From: Enterobacter quasihormaechei
GTDB taxonomy: Bacteria > Pseudomonadota > Gammaproteobacteria > Enterobacterales > Enterobacteriaceae
Length of the DNA stretch: 64,000 bases
NCBI RefSeq assembly: GCF_004331385.1
Contig: NZ_SJON01000017.1
Location: 36,032-100,031 of the forward strand
Direction of reading: 5' to 3'
The notes under the pieces are model-generated. The model was not told where the DNA came from. It did no database searches and saw nothing but the letters and a program-made list of their open reading frames with translations. This document shows positions 55,682 through 64,000 of this stretch, one piece after another. Within the stretch, counting starts at the first letter, position 1. Every line of letters begins with the position of its first letter. The position numbers were made by a program, and so were the translations under genes.

Positions 55682-56554
55682 ATGGCTGAACCGCAGCTGC
55701 TGTTGAACTATACCGGGCATCTGCCCGAATGCCCGACGTGGAGTGCAGAAGAAAATGCGCTCTACTGGGCAGATATTCTGGAAGGGGAGATCCATCGGTA
55801 TCATCTGCCCACCGCGGAACACTCGGTGCTCTCATTCCATGAAGAAGTCGGGTGTTTTGCCCTGCGTGAACGCGGCGGATTTATCGTCGCGATGCGTAAC
55901 GCCATCTGGCTGGCCGATAAACACGGCCTGCTCCAGCGTAAGGTTTGCGATAACCCGTCTAATCCGCTGCTTGCACGCTTTAATGACGGTGGCACCGACC
56001 ATCAGGGACGGTTTTACGCGGGCACCTTCTGGGGACCGGGAGATTATAACGGCGCCATGCTGATGCGTATCGACAACGACCTGACGCCGAAAGTGATCCA
56101 GTGCGATATTCAGGGGCATAACGGTTTAGCGTTTAGCCCTGACAAACGGTGGATGTTTACCTCTGATACGCCGAACGGCGTGATCTACCGTATGCCGCTT
56201 GATGAGCAGGCTGAACCCGGAACGCGCGAAGAATTTCGCCGTTTTAGCGAGGGAGAAGGTATTCCCGACGGTGCGGCAATGGATGAAGAAGGCTGCTACT
56301 GGAGCGCGCTGTTTGACGGCTGGCGTATAGCGCGGTTTTCCCCGCAGGGAGAACAGCTGGAAGAGCACCGGCTGCCGGTACGTTGCCCGACAATGGTCTG
56401 CTTTGGCGGCGACGATATGAAAACGCTGTTTATCACCACCACGCGGGAAAACATGGAGGCGGAGGAACTGGCAAAATTCCCGCTTTCCGGGGCTATCTTC
56501 ACCCTGCCCGTAAATGTGGCAGGGATGAAGAAAAGCCGCTTTATCGAACGTTAA
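55682..56554 (+). CDS. SMP-30/gluconolactonase-family protein
   Basis: The 290-residue six-bladed beta-propeller protein has the SMP-30 pattern: [17 protein letters not shown] near the start, [21 protein letters not shown] (N and D metal ligands) and [21 protein letters not shown]. Family members hydrolyse sugar lactones with a divalent metal; the substrate here is unknown. It is inserted between tyrA and pheA, where E. coli K-12 has no gene. Its stop overlaps the convergent pheA stop by 4 bases. Confidence 0.88.
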   Translation: MAEPQLLLNYTGHLPECPTWSAEENALYWADILEGEIHRYHLPTAEHSVLSFHEEVGCFALRERGGFIVAMRNAIWLADKHGLLQRKVCDNPSNPLLARFNDGGTDHQGRFYAGTFWGPGDYNGAMLMRIDNDLTPKVIQCDIQGHNGLAFSPDKRWMFTSDTPNGVIYRMPLDEQAEPGTREEFRRFSEGEGIPDGAAMDEEGCYWSALFDGWRIARFSPQGEQLEEHRLPVRCPTMVCFGGDDMKTLFITTTRENMEAEELAKFPLSGAIFTLPVNVAGMKKSRFIER

Positions 56555-57711
56555 GCAGGATCGACCGGGACCACGTTTTCGCTCGGATAGCATCCCAGCA
56601 CTTTCATGGAGCGGGTGATCTCGCCCAGCTCGCGCAGGGCTTTCTGCATGGATGCAGATTCCAGGTTGGCCTGAACGTCGAGATAAAACATCTCTTCCCA
56701 CGGATTGCCGTGGATTGGGCGGGACTCCAGCTTCGTCATGATCAGGTTGTGATTACGCAGCACCAGCAGCGCTTCAACCAGCGCGCCCGCCTGCTGGCCG
56801 GTCGCCATCAGCAGGGTGGTTTTCGCCGGTACCTGATCGGACACGTTGATGGCCTTGCGGGCCAGAACCACGAAACGGGTGATATTCTGCGTCTGGTTAG
56901 CCAGATTGCGCTCCAGCACCTGTAAGCCATACAGTGCGCCGCCCGCTTCGCTACCGAGTGCCGCGACGGCAGGGGAGTTTGCCTGCGCCACTTTTTCCAT
57001 CGCCGCCGAGGTGCTCTCGGTGTACTCAATTTTCCAGTGCGGATAACGGTTCAGGAACTGGCTGCACTGCTGGAACGGCTGCGGGTGGCTGTAAACCGTT
57101 TCTATCTGACTCAGGTCCGTTGAGCCGGCGACCAGCACGCAGTGATCGATAGGGATAGTCAGCTCACCGACCAGCGACAGGCTGGTGTGCTGGAGCAGAT
57201 CGTAAACATCGTTGATGGCGCCGGAACTGGTATTCTCGATAGGCACCACGGCGTAATCCGCCTGGCCGGTTTCGACCTGGTTGAAAATGTCTACAAATTT
57301 CGCACAACCGCTCTCAATAAACTCTTCGAAATGGCGGGCGGCGTACTGGCGAGCCGCCAGATGAGAATAGGAGCCTTTCGGGCCGAGAAATGCGATGCGC
57401 GCAGAGTGCGGGTTAGTTTTGTTCAGATGCTGCTGGAGCAAGGCTTGCTGCGTCAGAACGGAATCTTCGATGATGAGCTGGAACAGGCGGGTGATGTAGT
57501 GGGCATCCAGATGATGCGCTTTACCGAGCTGAATCAACCGTTCCAGTAAATCACGTTCGCGATCGATATCGCGTACCGGCCGATGGGAATCCAGCTTGGC
57601 TTTGCCCACTTCAACGGCGAGGGCGCGGCGTTCTGCCAGCAGGGCCAGTAATTTTTCATCGAGAGCGCTGATCTTTACGCGCAAATCCAGGAGCGGGTTT
57701 TCCGGTGTCAT
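56551..57711 (-). CDS. pheA: Chorismate mutase / prephenate dehydratase PheA
   Basis: The 386-residue protein (same as E. coli) has an AroQ chorismate mutase (about 1-95), a dehydratase domain (about 105-285; [21 protein letters not shown]) and a C-terminal ACT domain with the phenylalanine-binding GALVEAL and ESRPI motifs. It is controlled by attenuation through pheL. Confidence 0.97.
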   Translation of the reverse strand: MTPENPLLDLRVKISALDEKLLALLAERRALAVEVGKAKLDSHRPVRDIDRERDLLERLIQLGKAHHLDAHYITRLFQLIIEDSVLTQQALLQQHLNKTNPHSARIAFLGPKGSYSHLAARQYAARHFEEFIESGCAKFVDIFNQVETGQADYAVVPIENTSSGAINDVYDLLQHTSLSLVGELTIPIDHCVLVAGSTDLSQIETVYSHPQPFQQCSQFLNRYPHWKIEYTESTSAAMEKVAQANSPAVAALGSEAGGALYGLQVLERNLANQTQNITRFVVLARKAINVSDQVPAKTTLLMATGQQAGALVEALLVLRNHNLIMTKLESRPIHGNPWEEMFYLDVQANLESASMQKALRELGEITRSMKVLGCYPSENVVPVDPA

Positions 57712-57747
57712 AGTGTTGTCTGTCTCAATTTATCGTTATCAATAAAA

Positions 57748-57772
57748 AAGGCCTCCCGGTGTGGGAGGCCTT
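57748..57772 (-). promoter_or_regulatory. pheA attenuator terminator
   Basis: A 10-bp stem (57748-57757 with 57763-57772) is followed on the minus strand by a T-run, between pheL and pheA. The pairing partner for the alternative fold overlaps the pheL end. Confidence 0.88.
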
Positions 57773-57818
57773 GTTGTTCGTCTTCGCATTCTTTATCACA
57801 CGACGAAACGCCTCCCGG

Positions 57819-57866
57819 TCAGGGGAAGGTAAAAAAGAATGCGAAGAAAAACGGCGTCTGTTTCAT
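57819..57866 (-). CDS. pheL: pheA leader peptide PheL
   Basis: The 15-residue leader [15 protein letters not shown] has seven phenylalanines, the same pattern as E. coli PheL ([15 protein letters not shown]). Ribosome stalling on Phe codons controls the attenuator downstream. Only residues 3 and 4 differ. Confidence 0.93.
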   Translation of the reverse strand: [15 protein letters not shown]

Positions 57867-57922
57867 AAGGTCGTCCTTAAATTGATAGGGTTAAAGTACC
57901 TGTACTGTTTTGATCCTGTCAA

Positions 57923-57947
57923 TAAAAAACGCGCCCGGAGGCGCGTT
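57923..57947 (-). terminator. Terminator after raiA
   Basis: AACGCGC pairs with GCGCGTT and is followed on the minus strand by a T-run, 25 bases past the raiA stop. Confidence 0.8.
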
Positions 57948-57971
57948 GTCGGTACACTCAATTTTAGAGGA

Positions 57972-58361
<390 letters not shown>

Positions 58362-58534
58362 CTAATGTCAAAATGTGTGATTTAGATCACGTTATTTTGT
58401 CGGTTTTTGTCAGGGAATCTTTTTTGTGAGGCAGGGCAGGAAGAGGTGAGATTTACCTTGTCGAAGCCAGCAATTGCGGTCATAGTTGACTGGATGTATT
58501 GAGGCTAAACCGCTTCAGCGGAAGTCTGGATGAA

Positions 58535-58566
58535 TAAAAAAACGGCAGCCTGCGGGCTGCCGTTTT
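58535..58566 (-). terminator. Terminator of bamD
   Basis: A 10-bp perfect stem (58541-58550 with 58555-58564) with a T-run on the minus strand lies just past the bamD stop. Confidence 0.9.
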
Positions 58567-58580
58567 GCGTTGTAGCGGTA

Positions 58581-59318
58581 TCAGGTATTGCTGCTGTTCG
58601 CGGCAATAATTTTCGCCACTTTGTCAGCCTGAGCCGTCATCTGCATCTGGCGATATGCATTCTCCATCAGCTTCAGGCCATCACGCGTGGCCTGTGTATC
58701 CGGATAATCGCGCAGCATGCCTTCTACACGGTTAACCACGGCAACCCATGCGCCGCGACGGGTGTAGTATTCCGCAACGGAGTACTCGTATTTCGCCAGA
58801 CGATTTTTCAGGAACACCAGACGCTTAGTGGCATCGGTAATGTACTGGCTGTTCGGGTAGCTACGCACCAGTTTGGAGAAGTCATTGAAAGCATCACGCG
58901 CATGTTGCGGGTCACGGTCAGAACGATCCACCCCGAAGAAGCCCTGCAATGCACTGTCATCCAGCGCCATGTTAGTCAGGCCGCGCATGTACATCACGTA
59001 ATCGATGTTAGGATGGGTAGGGTTCAGACGCATGAAACGATCGATGGTTGCCTGAGCCAGCGGCAGATCGGCGTTTTTGTAGTAGGCGTAGATGAGATCT
59101 AACTGTACCTGCTGCGAATACGGACCAAACGGATAGCGATTATCCAACGCTTCCAGTTGCGTTATCGCCTGTTTCCAGTTACCGTCCTGCAACTTTTGTT
59201 GTGCAGTCGCATAGATTTCATTCGGCGGATTGTCAGGGACCTGTTCATTCGAACCGGAGCAGCCCACCAAAGCCAGGCTCAACGTGGCCGCTGCCACCAG
59301 ATATTTCATGCGCGTCAT
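58581..59318 (-). CDS. bamD: Outer-membrane assembly lipoprotein BamD
   Basis: The 245-residue lipoprotein (same as E. coli) has lipobox LVGC with cysteine 20 and five TPR-like repeats, ending in [10 protein letters not shown]. It is the essential lipoprotein of the BAM complex. Confidence 0.97.
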   Translation of the reverse strand: MTRMKYLVAAATLSLALVGCSGSNEQVPDNPPNEIYATAQQKLQDGNWKQAITQLEALDNRYPFGPYSQQVQLDLIYAYYKNADLPLAQATIDRFMRLNPTHPNIDYVMYMRGLTNMALDDSALQGFFGVDRSDRDPQHARDAFNDFSKLVRSYPNSQYITDATKRLVFLKNRLAKYEYSVAEYYTRRGAWVAVVNRVEGMLRDYPDTQATRDGLKLMENAYRQMQMTAQADKVAKIIAANSSNT

Positions 59319-59449
59319 GACGTTTTGACTTTCCTCAAATGTTTGTCCGGGAGAAACTCAGTTCCTGCTCCCGATTAAGACCAGCTACAATAGCACACTA
59401 TATTAAACGGCAAAGCCGTAAAACCCAACGTTAAACGAAGAAGCAGTTT

Positions 59450-60430
59450 ATGGCACAACGAGTAGAACTCACCGCAACAGTCTCCGAAAATCAGCTCGGT
59501 CAACGCTTAGATCAGGCTTTGGCCGAATTGTTCCCTGATTATTCGCGTTCACGCATAAAAGAATGGATCCTTGACCAGCGCGTGCTGGTAAACGGCAAGA
59601 TCTGGGACAAACCTAAAGAGAAAGTGTTTGGTGGGGAAGCTGTCGCCATCAATGCTGAAATCGAAGAGGAAATTCGCTTCGAACCGCAGGATATCCCCCT
59701 GGAGATCGTCTACGAAGATGACGATATTCTGGTCATCAACAAGCCGCGCGATTTTGTTGTTCATCCGGGCGCGGGCAATCCTGACGGTACGGTTCTTAAC
59801 GCACTCCTTCATTATTATCCGCCAATTGCTGACGTACCGCGTGCCGGTATCGTTCACCGTCTGGATAAAGACACTACGGGTCTGATGGTGGTGGCGAAGA
59901 CGATTCCCGCACAGACTCGCCTGGTGGAATCTTTACAGCTGCGCGAAATCACGCGTGAGTATGAGGCGGTGGCCATTGGTCATATGACCTCTGGCGGCAC
60001 GGTGGAAGAGCCGATTAGCCGTCACCCAACCAAGCGTACGCATATGTCCGTGCACCCGATGGGTAAACCGGCGGTGACCCACTACCGCATCATGGAGCAT
60101 TTCCGTATTCATACGCGCCTGCGTCTGCGTCTGGAAACCGGGCGTACCCACCAGATCCGCGTGCACATGGCGCATATTACCCATCCGCTGGTGGGTGACC
60201 CGGTTTACGGCGGTCGTCCGCGTCCACCAAAAGGGGCGTCGGATGAATTCATCTCCGTGCTGCGTAAATTCGATCGTCAGGCGCTGCATGCGACGATGCT
60301 GCGTCTTTACCATCCCATTACCGGAATTCAGATGGAATGGCATGCGCCGATCCCACAGGATATGGTGGAACTTATCGACGCGATGCGCGCAGATTTCGAA
60401 GAACATAAGGATCACGTGGACTGGTTATGA
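59450..60430 (+). CDS. rluD: 23S rRNA pseudouridine synthase RluD
   Basis: The 326-residue protein (same as E. coli) has an N-terminal S4-like domain (about 15-75) and a catalytic domain with HRLDKDTTG, in which D139 is the catalytic aspartate. It makes pseudouridines 1911, 1915 and 1917 in helix 69. It is divergent from bamD and overlaps pgeF by 4 bases. Confidence 0.97.
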   Translation: MAQRVELTATVSENQLGQRLDQALAELFPDYSRSRIKEWILDQRVLVNGKIWDKPKEKVFGGEAVAINAEIEEEIRFEPQDIPLEIVYEDDDILVINKPRDFVVHPGAGNPDGTVLNALLHYYPPIADVPRAGIVHRLDKDTTGLMVVAKTIPAQTRLVESLQLREITREYEAVAIGHMTSGGTVEEPISRHPTKRTHMSVHPMGKPAVTHYRIMEHFRIHTRLRLRLETGRTHQIRVHMAHITHPLVGDPVYGGRPRPPKGASDEFISVLRKFDRQALHATMLRLYHPITGIQMEWHAPIPQDMVELIDAMRADFEEHKDHVDWL

Positions 60431-61158
60431 CCAAGCTGATTGTCCCGGAGTGGCCGCTGCCTGAAGGCGTGGCCGCCTGTAGTTCGACCCGTATCGGTGG
60501 CGTGAGCCAGGGCGCATGGGAGTCTCTGAACCTCGGCGCGCACTGTGGCGATAACCCGGAACACGTCGAAGAGAACCGTAAGCGCCTTTTTGCTGCGGGA
60601 AACCTTCCTTCAAAACCGGTCTGGCTTGAGCAGGTGCACGGTAAAGCGGTGCTGACGCTGTCGGGTGAGCCTTACGCGTCTAAACGCGCCGATGCCTCGT
60701 ACAGCAATACGCCGGGAACGGTTTGCGCGGTGATGACCGCCGATTGCCTGCCTGTGTTGTTCTGCAATCAGGCGGGAACTGAAGTGGCTGCTGCCCATGC
60801 CGGATGGCGCGGGCTGTGCGAAGGCGTGCTGGAAGAGACCGTCGCCTGCTTCCGGGACACTCCCGCGAATATCATTGCCTGGCTTGGCCCGGCGATTGGC
60901 CCGCAGGCGTTTGAGGTAGGCCCTGAAGTGCGCGAAGCCTTTATGGAAAAAGATCCGCAAGCGGTTGACGCGTTTGTGGCTTCCGGTGACAAATATCTGG
61001 CCGATATTTATCAGTTGGCCCGTCAACGTTTGAATAACGTTGGGGTGACGCAGATCTTCGGCGGCGATCGCTGTACCTTCACCGAAAAGGGTGATTTTTT
61101 CTCCTATCGCCGCGACAAGACGACAGGCCGTATGGCAAGTTTCATTTGGCTGATATAA
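60427..61158 (+). CDS. pgeF: YfiH/PgeF-family laccase-domain protein
   Basis: The 243-residue protein (same as E. coli YfiH) has the metal-binding residues in LEQVHG, TADCLPVLF and AAHAGWRG. The family was called polyphenol oxidase; later work supports purine nucleoside phosphorylase activity and peptidoglycan editing. It is coupled to rluD. Confidence 0.95.
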   Translation: MTKLIVPEWPLPEGVAACSSTRIGGVSQGAWESLNLGAHCGDNPEHVEENRKRLFAAGNLPSKPVWLEQVHGKAVLTLSGEPYASKRADASYSNTPGTVCAVMTADCLPVLFCNQAGTEVAAAHAGWRGLCEGVLEETVACFRDTPANIIAWLGPAIGPQAFEVGPEVREAFMEKDPQAVDAFVASGDKYLADIYQLARQRLNNVGVTQIFGGDRCTFTEKGDFFSYRRDKTTGRMASFIWLI

Positions 61159-61220
61159 CCTAAAGAATCAAGACGATCCGGCACGCGCCGTTTTCTTTTC
61201 ACATAATTCAGGTTATTAAC

Positions 61221-61248
61221 CTTGAATAATTGAGGGATGACCTCATTT
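61221..61248 (+). promoter_or_regulatory. Sigma32 heat-shock promoter of clpB
   Basis: CTTGAA (61221-61226), a 14-base spacer and CCTCATTT (61241-61248) match the known E. coli clpB heat-shock promoter closely. Confidence 0.88.
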
Positions 61249-61287
61249 AATCTCCAGTAGCAAATTTGACCTGTTATGGGAGGAGTT

Positions 61288-63861
61288 ATGCGTCTGGATC
61301 GTCTTACTAATAAATTCCAGCTTGCTCTCGCCGATGCCCAGTCCCTCGCACTGGGGCACGACAACCAGTTTATCGAACCTCTTCATTTAATGAGCGCCTT
61401 GCTGAATCAGGAAGGGGGATCGGTACGTCCTTTATTAACATCCGCTGGCATTAATGCCGGCCAGTTACGCACCGCCATCGATCAGGCGCTGAGCCGTTTA
61501 CCACAGGTAGAAGGTACCGGTGGCGACGTCCAGCCGTCGCAGGATCTGGTGCGCGTGCTGAACCTTTGCGACAAGCTGGCGCAAAAACGTGGGGACAACT
61601 TTATTTCGTCAGAGCTGTTTGTTCTGGCGGCGCTTGAATCACGCGGTACCTTGACCGACCTGCTGAAATCCGCCGGTGCAACCACCGCCAATGTGACCCA
61701 GGCGATTGAGAAAATGCGCGGAGGTGAAAGCGTGAACGATCAGGGAGCCGAAGACCAACGTCAGGCCTTGAAGAAATTTACGGTCGACCTGACCGAACGT
61801 GCCGAGCAGGGCAAGCTTGACCCGGTGATCGGCCGTGACGAAGAAATTCGCCGGACTATCCAGGTACTGCAACGTCGTACCAAAAACAACCCGGTGCTGA
61901 TTGGTGAGCCCGGCGTCGGTAAAACCGCCATCGTTGAAGGGCTGGCGCAACGTATCGTTAATGGTGAAGTGCCTGAAGGGCTGAAAGGCCGCCGGGTGCT
62001 GGCTCTGGATATGGGCGCGCTGGTGGCCGGGGCGAAATATCGCGGCGAGTTCGAAGAGCGTCTGAAAGGCGTGTTGAACGATCTGGCGAAACAGGAAGGT
62101 AACGTCATCCTGTTTATTGACGAACTGCATACCATGGTTGGGGCCGGTAAAGCTGACGGCGCAATGGATGCCGGGAACATGCTGAAACCTGCGCTGGCGC
62201 GTGGTGAACTTCACTGCGTCGGTGCCACCACGCTGGACGAGTATCGTCAGTACATTGAAAAAGATGCCGCGCTGGAGCGTCGTTTCCAGAAGGTGTTTGT
62301 CGCTGAACCAAGCGTTGAAGATACCATCGCTATTTTGCGCGGTCTGAAAGAGCGCTATGAACTGCACCATCACGTGCAGATCACTGACCCGGCCATCGTT
62401 GCGGCGGCGACGCTTTCGCATCGTTATATCGCCGATCGTCAGCTGCCGGATAAAGCCATCGACCTTATCGATGAAGCCGCGTCCAGTATCCGCATGCAGA
62501 TTGACTCGAAGCCGGAAGAGTTAGACCGACTCGATCGCCGCATTATCCAGCTCAAGCTGGAACAGCAGGCGCTGAACAAAGAGTCTGATGAAGCGAGTAA
62601 GAAACGCCTCGATATGCTCAACGAAGAGCTGGATGAGAAAGAGCGCCAGTATTCTGAGCTGGAAGAAGAGTGGAAAGCTGAGAAAGCCTCCCTCTCTGGC
62701 ACCCAGACAATCAAGGCTGAGCTGGAGCAGGCGAAAATTGCCATTGAGCAGGCGCGTCGCGTAGGGGACCTGGCGCGGATGTCCGAGCTACAGTACGGCA
62801 AGATCCCTGAGCTGGAAAAACAGCTTGAGATCGCCACGCAGTCGGAAGGCAAAACCATGCGTCTGTTGCGTAATAAAGTGACGGATGCCGAGATTGCCGA
62901 AGTGCTGGCGCGCTGGACGGGTATTCCTGTGGCTCGCATGATGGAAAGCGAACGCGAGAAACTGCTGCGTATGGAGCAGGATCTGCATCAGCGCGTTATT
63001 GGCCAGAACGAAGCGGTCGAAGCGGTATCTAACGCCATCCGTCGTAGCCGTGCAGGGCTGTCCGATCCGAATCGTCCAATCGGCTCGTTCCTGTTCCTGG
63101 GGCCAACCGGTGTCGGTAAAACCGAGCTGTGTAAAGCGCTGGCTAACTTTATGTTCGACAGCGATGACGCAATGGTGCGTATCGATATGTCCGAGTTTAT
63201 GGAGAAACACTCCGTCTCGCGTCTGGTCGGTGCGCCTCCGGGATATGTCGGTTATGAAGAGGGCGGTTACCTGACGGAAGCGGTTCGCCGTCGTCCTTAT
63301 TCCGTCATCCTGCTGGATGAAGTGGAAAAGGCACACCCTGACGTATTTAACATCCTGTTGCAGGTACTGGATGATGGGCGCCTGACGGACGGGCAGGGGA
63401 GAACGGTCGACTTCCGTAACACGGTGGTGATCATGACCTCTAACCTGGGTTCCGATTTAATTCAGGAACGCTTCGGTGAGCTGGATTACAGCCATATGAA
63501 AGATCTGGTGCTGGGCGTGGTCAGCCAAAACTTCCGTCCGGAGTTCATCAACCGTATTGATGAAGTGGTCGTGTTCCATCCGCTGGGTGAGAAACACATC
63601 GCGTCGATTGCACAGATCCAGTTGCAGCGTCTGTACAAGCGTCTGGAAGACCGTGGGTATGAAATCCACATCTCGGATGATGCGCTGAAACTGCTGAGCG
63701 AGAATGGTTACGATCCTGTTTATGGCGCGCGTCCGTTAAAACGTGCTATCCAACAGCAGATCGAAAACCCGCTGGCGCAGCAAATTCTCTCCGGGGAGCT
63801 GATTCCGGGCAAAGTTATCCGACTGGAAGCCAACGACGATCGCATTGTGGCAGTGCAGTAA
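61288..63861 (+). CDS. clpB: Disaggregase chaperone ClpB
   Basis: The 857-residue AAA+ protein (same as E. coli) has an N domain (1-145), NBD1 with Walker A GEPGVGKT (about 206-213), the coiled-coil middle domain (about 410-525) and NBD2 with GPTGVGKT (about 605-612). With DnaK and GrpE (also in this window) it rescues aggregated proteins. The start [10 protein letters not shown] was set by alignment; four extra codons upstream (ATG 61276) are less likely. An internal start giving ClpB95, as in E. coli, is possible. Confidence 0.97.
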   Translation: MRLDRLTNKFQLALADAQSLALGHDNQFIEPLHLMSALLNQEGGSVRPLLTSAGINAGQLRTAIDQALSRLPQVEGTGGDVQPSQDLVRVLNLCDKLAQKRGDNFISSELFVLAALESRGTLTDLLKSAGATTANVTQAIEKMRGGESVNDQGAEDQRQALKKFTVDLTERAEQGKLDPVIGRDEEIRRTIQVLQRRTKNNPVLIGEPGVGKTAIVEGLAQRIVNGEVPEGLKGRRVLALDMGALVAGAKYRGEFEERLKGVLNDLAKQEGNVILFIDELHTMVGAGKADGAMDAGNMLKPALARGELHCVGATTLDEYRQYIEKDAALERRFQKVFVAEPSVEDTIAILRGLKERYELHHHVQITDPAIVAAATLSHRYIADRQLPDKAIDLIDEAASSIRMQIDSKPEELDRLDRRIIQLKLEQQALNKESDEASKKRLDMLNEELDEKERQYSELEEEWKAEKASLSGTQTIKAELEQAKIAIEQARRVGDLARMSELQYGKIPELEKQLEIATQSEGKTMRLLRNKVTDAEIAEVLARWTGIPVARMMESEREKLLRMEQDLHQRVIGQNEAVEAVSNAIRRSRAGLSDPNRPIGSFLFLGPTGVGKTELCKALANFMFDSDDAMVRIDMSEFMEKHSVSRLVGAPPGYVGYEEGGYLTEAVRRRPYSVILLDEVEKAHPDVFNILLQVLDDGRLTDGQGRTVDFRNTVVIMTSNLGSDLIQERFGELDYSHMKDLVLGVVSQNFRPEFINRIDEVVVFHPLGEKHIASIAQIQLQRLYKRLEDRGYEIHISDDALKLLSENGYDPVYGARPLKRAIQQQIENPLAQQILSGELIPGKVIRLEANDDRIVAVQ

Positions 63862-63874
63862 GTCACAAAACGCA

Positions 63875-63904
63875 AAAACGGGCCGCTTGCGGCTCGTTTT
63901 TGTT
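63875..63904 (+). terminator. Terminator of clpB
   Basis: AACGGGCCGC pairs with GCGGCTCGTT (one G-U pair) and runs into five T, 15 bases after the clpB stop. Confidence 0.85.
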
Positions 63905-64000
63905 TAAAAACTAGGCGAAAATTGAGGTCTGAAGAGTGATTTGCCTGGAAAGTGAGCGGTCAGTAAATAATTTTCACTTTACGCTTGCAGGTTCAGAATT
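63905..64000. other. Region downstream of clpB, probably start of an rRNA promoter region
   Basis: No gene is visible in these last 96 bases. In E. coli the gene after clpB is rrsG in the same direction, and its long upstream control region begins here. That this is true in the present organism is an inference from synteny only. Confidence 0.35.

Overview
The window is a chromosomal segment of a member of the Enterobacteriaceae, most likely in or near Enterobacter, Lelliottia or Leclercia. The right half is close to the E. coli/Salmonella backbone in gene order and in protein length: smpB, ratA, ratB, bamE, recN, nadK, grpE, yfjD, ypjD, ffh, rpsP-rimM-trmD-rplS, yfiR-dgcN-yfiB, aroF-tyrA, pheA, raiA, bamD, rluD, pgeF, clpB. 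The genus is an inference; no 16S gene lies inside the window.

Region 1 (1-27056) is a flagellar and chemotaxis locus. It runs fliQ(end)-fliR, then a MarT/FidL-like membrane regulator pair, flagellin (fliC, minus), fliD-fliS-fliT, flgN-flgM-flgA (minus), flgB to flgL, one methyl-accepting chemoreceptor, the flagellar sigma factor fliA, the master regulator flhD-flhC, motA-motB and cheA-cheW. It has its own master regulator, sigma factor, anti-sigma factor and stator. cheR, cheB, cheY and cheZ are absent, so full chemotaxis would need proteins from elsewhere. The order is neither the usual scattered primary arrangement nor the lateral Flag-2 arrangement. It may be one of the additional peritrichous-type loci reported in Enterobacterales.

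Region 2 (about 27.2-37.25 kb) is a complete-looking P4-type phage satellite inserted at the 3' end of ssrA (tmRNA, minus strand). It has a P4-type integrase, a 777-residue alpha replication protein, two clusters of alpha-binding iterons (ori and crr), an AlpA/Vis-like regulator, a CI-type antisense immunity region, and small left-operon genes. It also has sid, ogr/delta and psu, and a P2/P4-type cos site. Between cos and int, where satellites of this group carry variable anti-phage cargo, lies an AT-rich two-gene operon: a ParA/MinD-like ATPase translationally coupled to a SIR2-domain protein. This is the best candidate for an undescribed system.

Region 3 (37.25-64.0 kb) is backbone. Regulatory signals that can be read directly include two LexA boxes before recN, sigma32 promoters before grpE and clpB, TyrR boxes before aroF, and the pheL leader with its attenuator. 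Departures from the E. coli layout are a DUF2946/PepSY pair between rplS and yfiB, and an SMP-30-type lactonase between tyrA and pheA. The yfjD (CNNM/CorC) gene appears to start with CTG.
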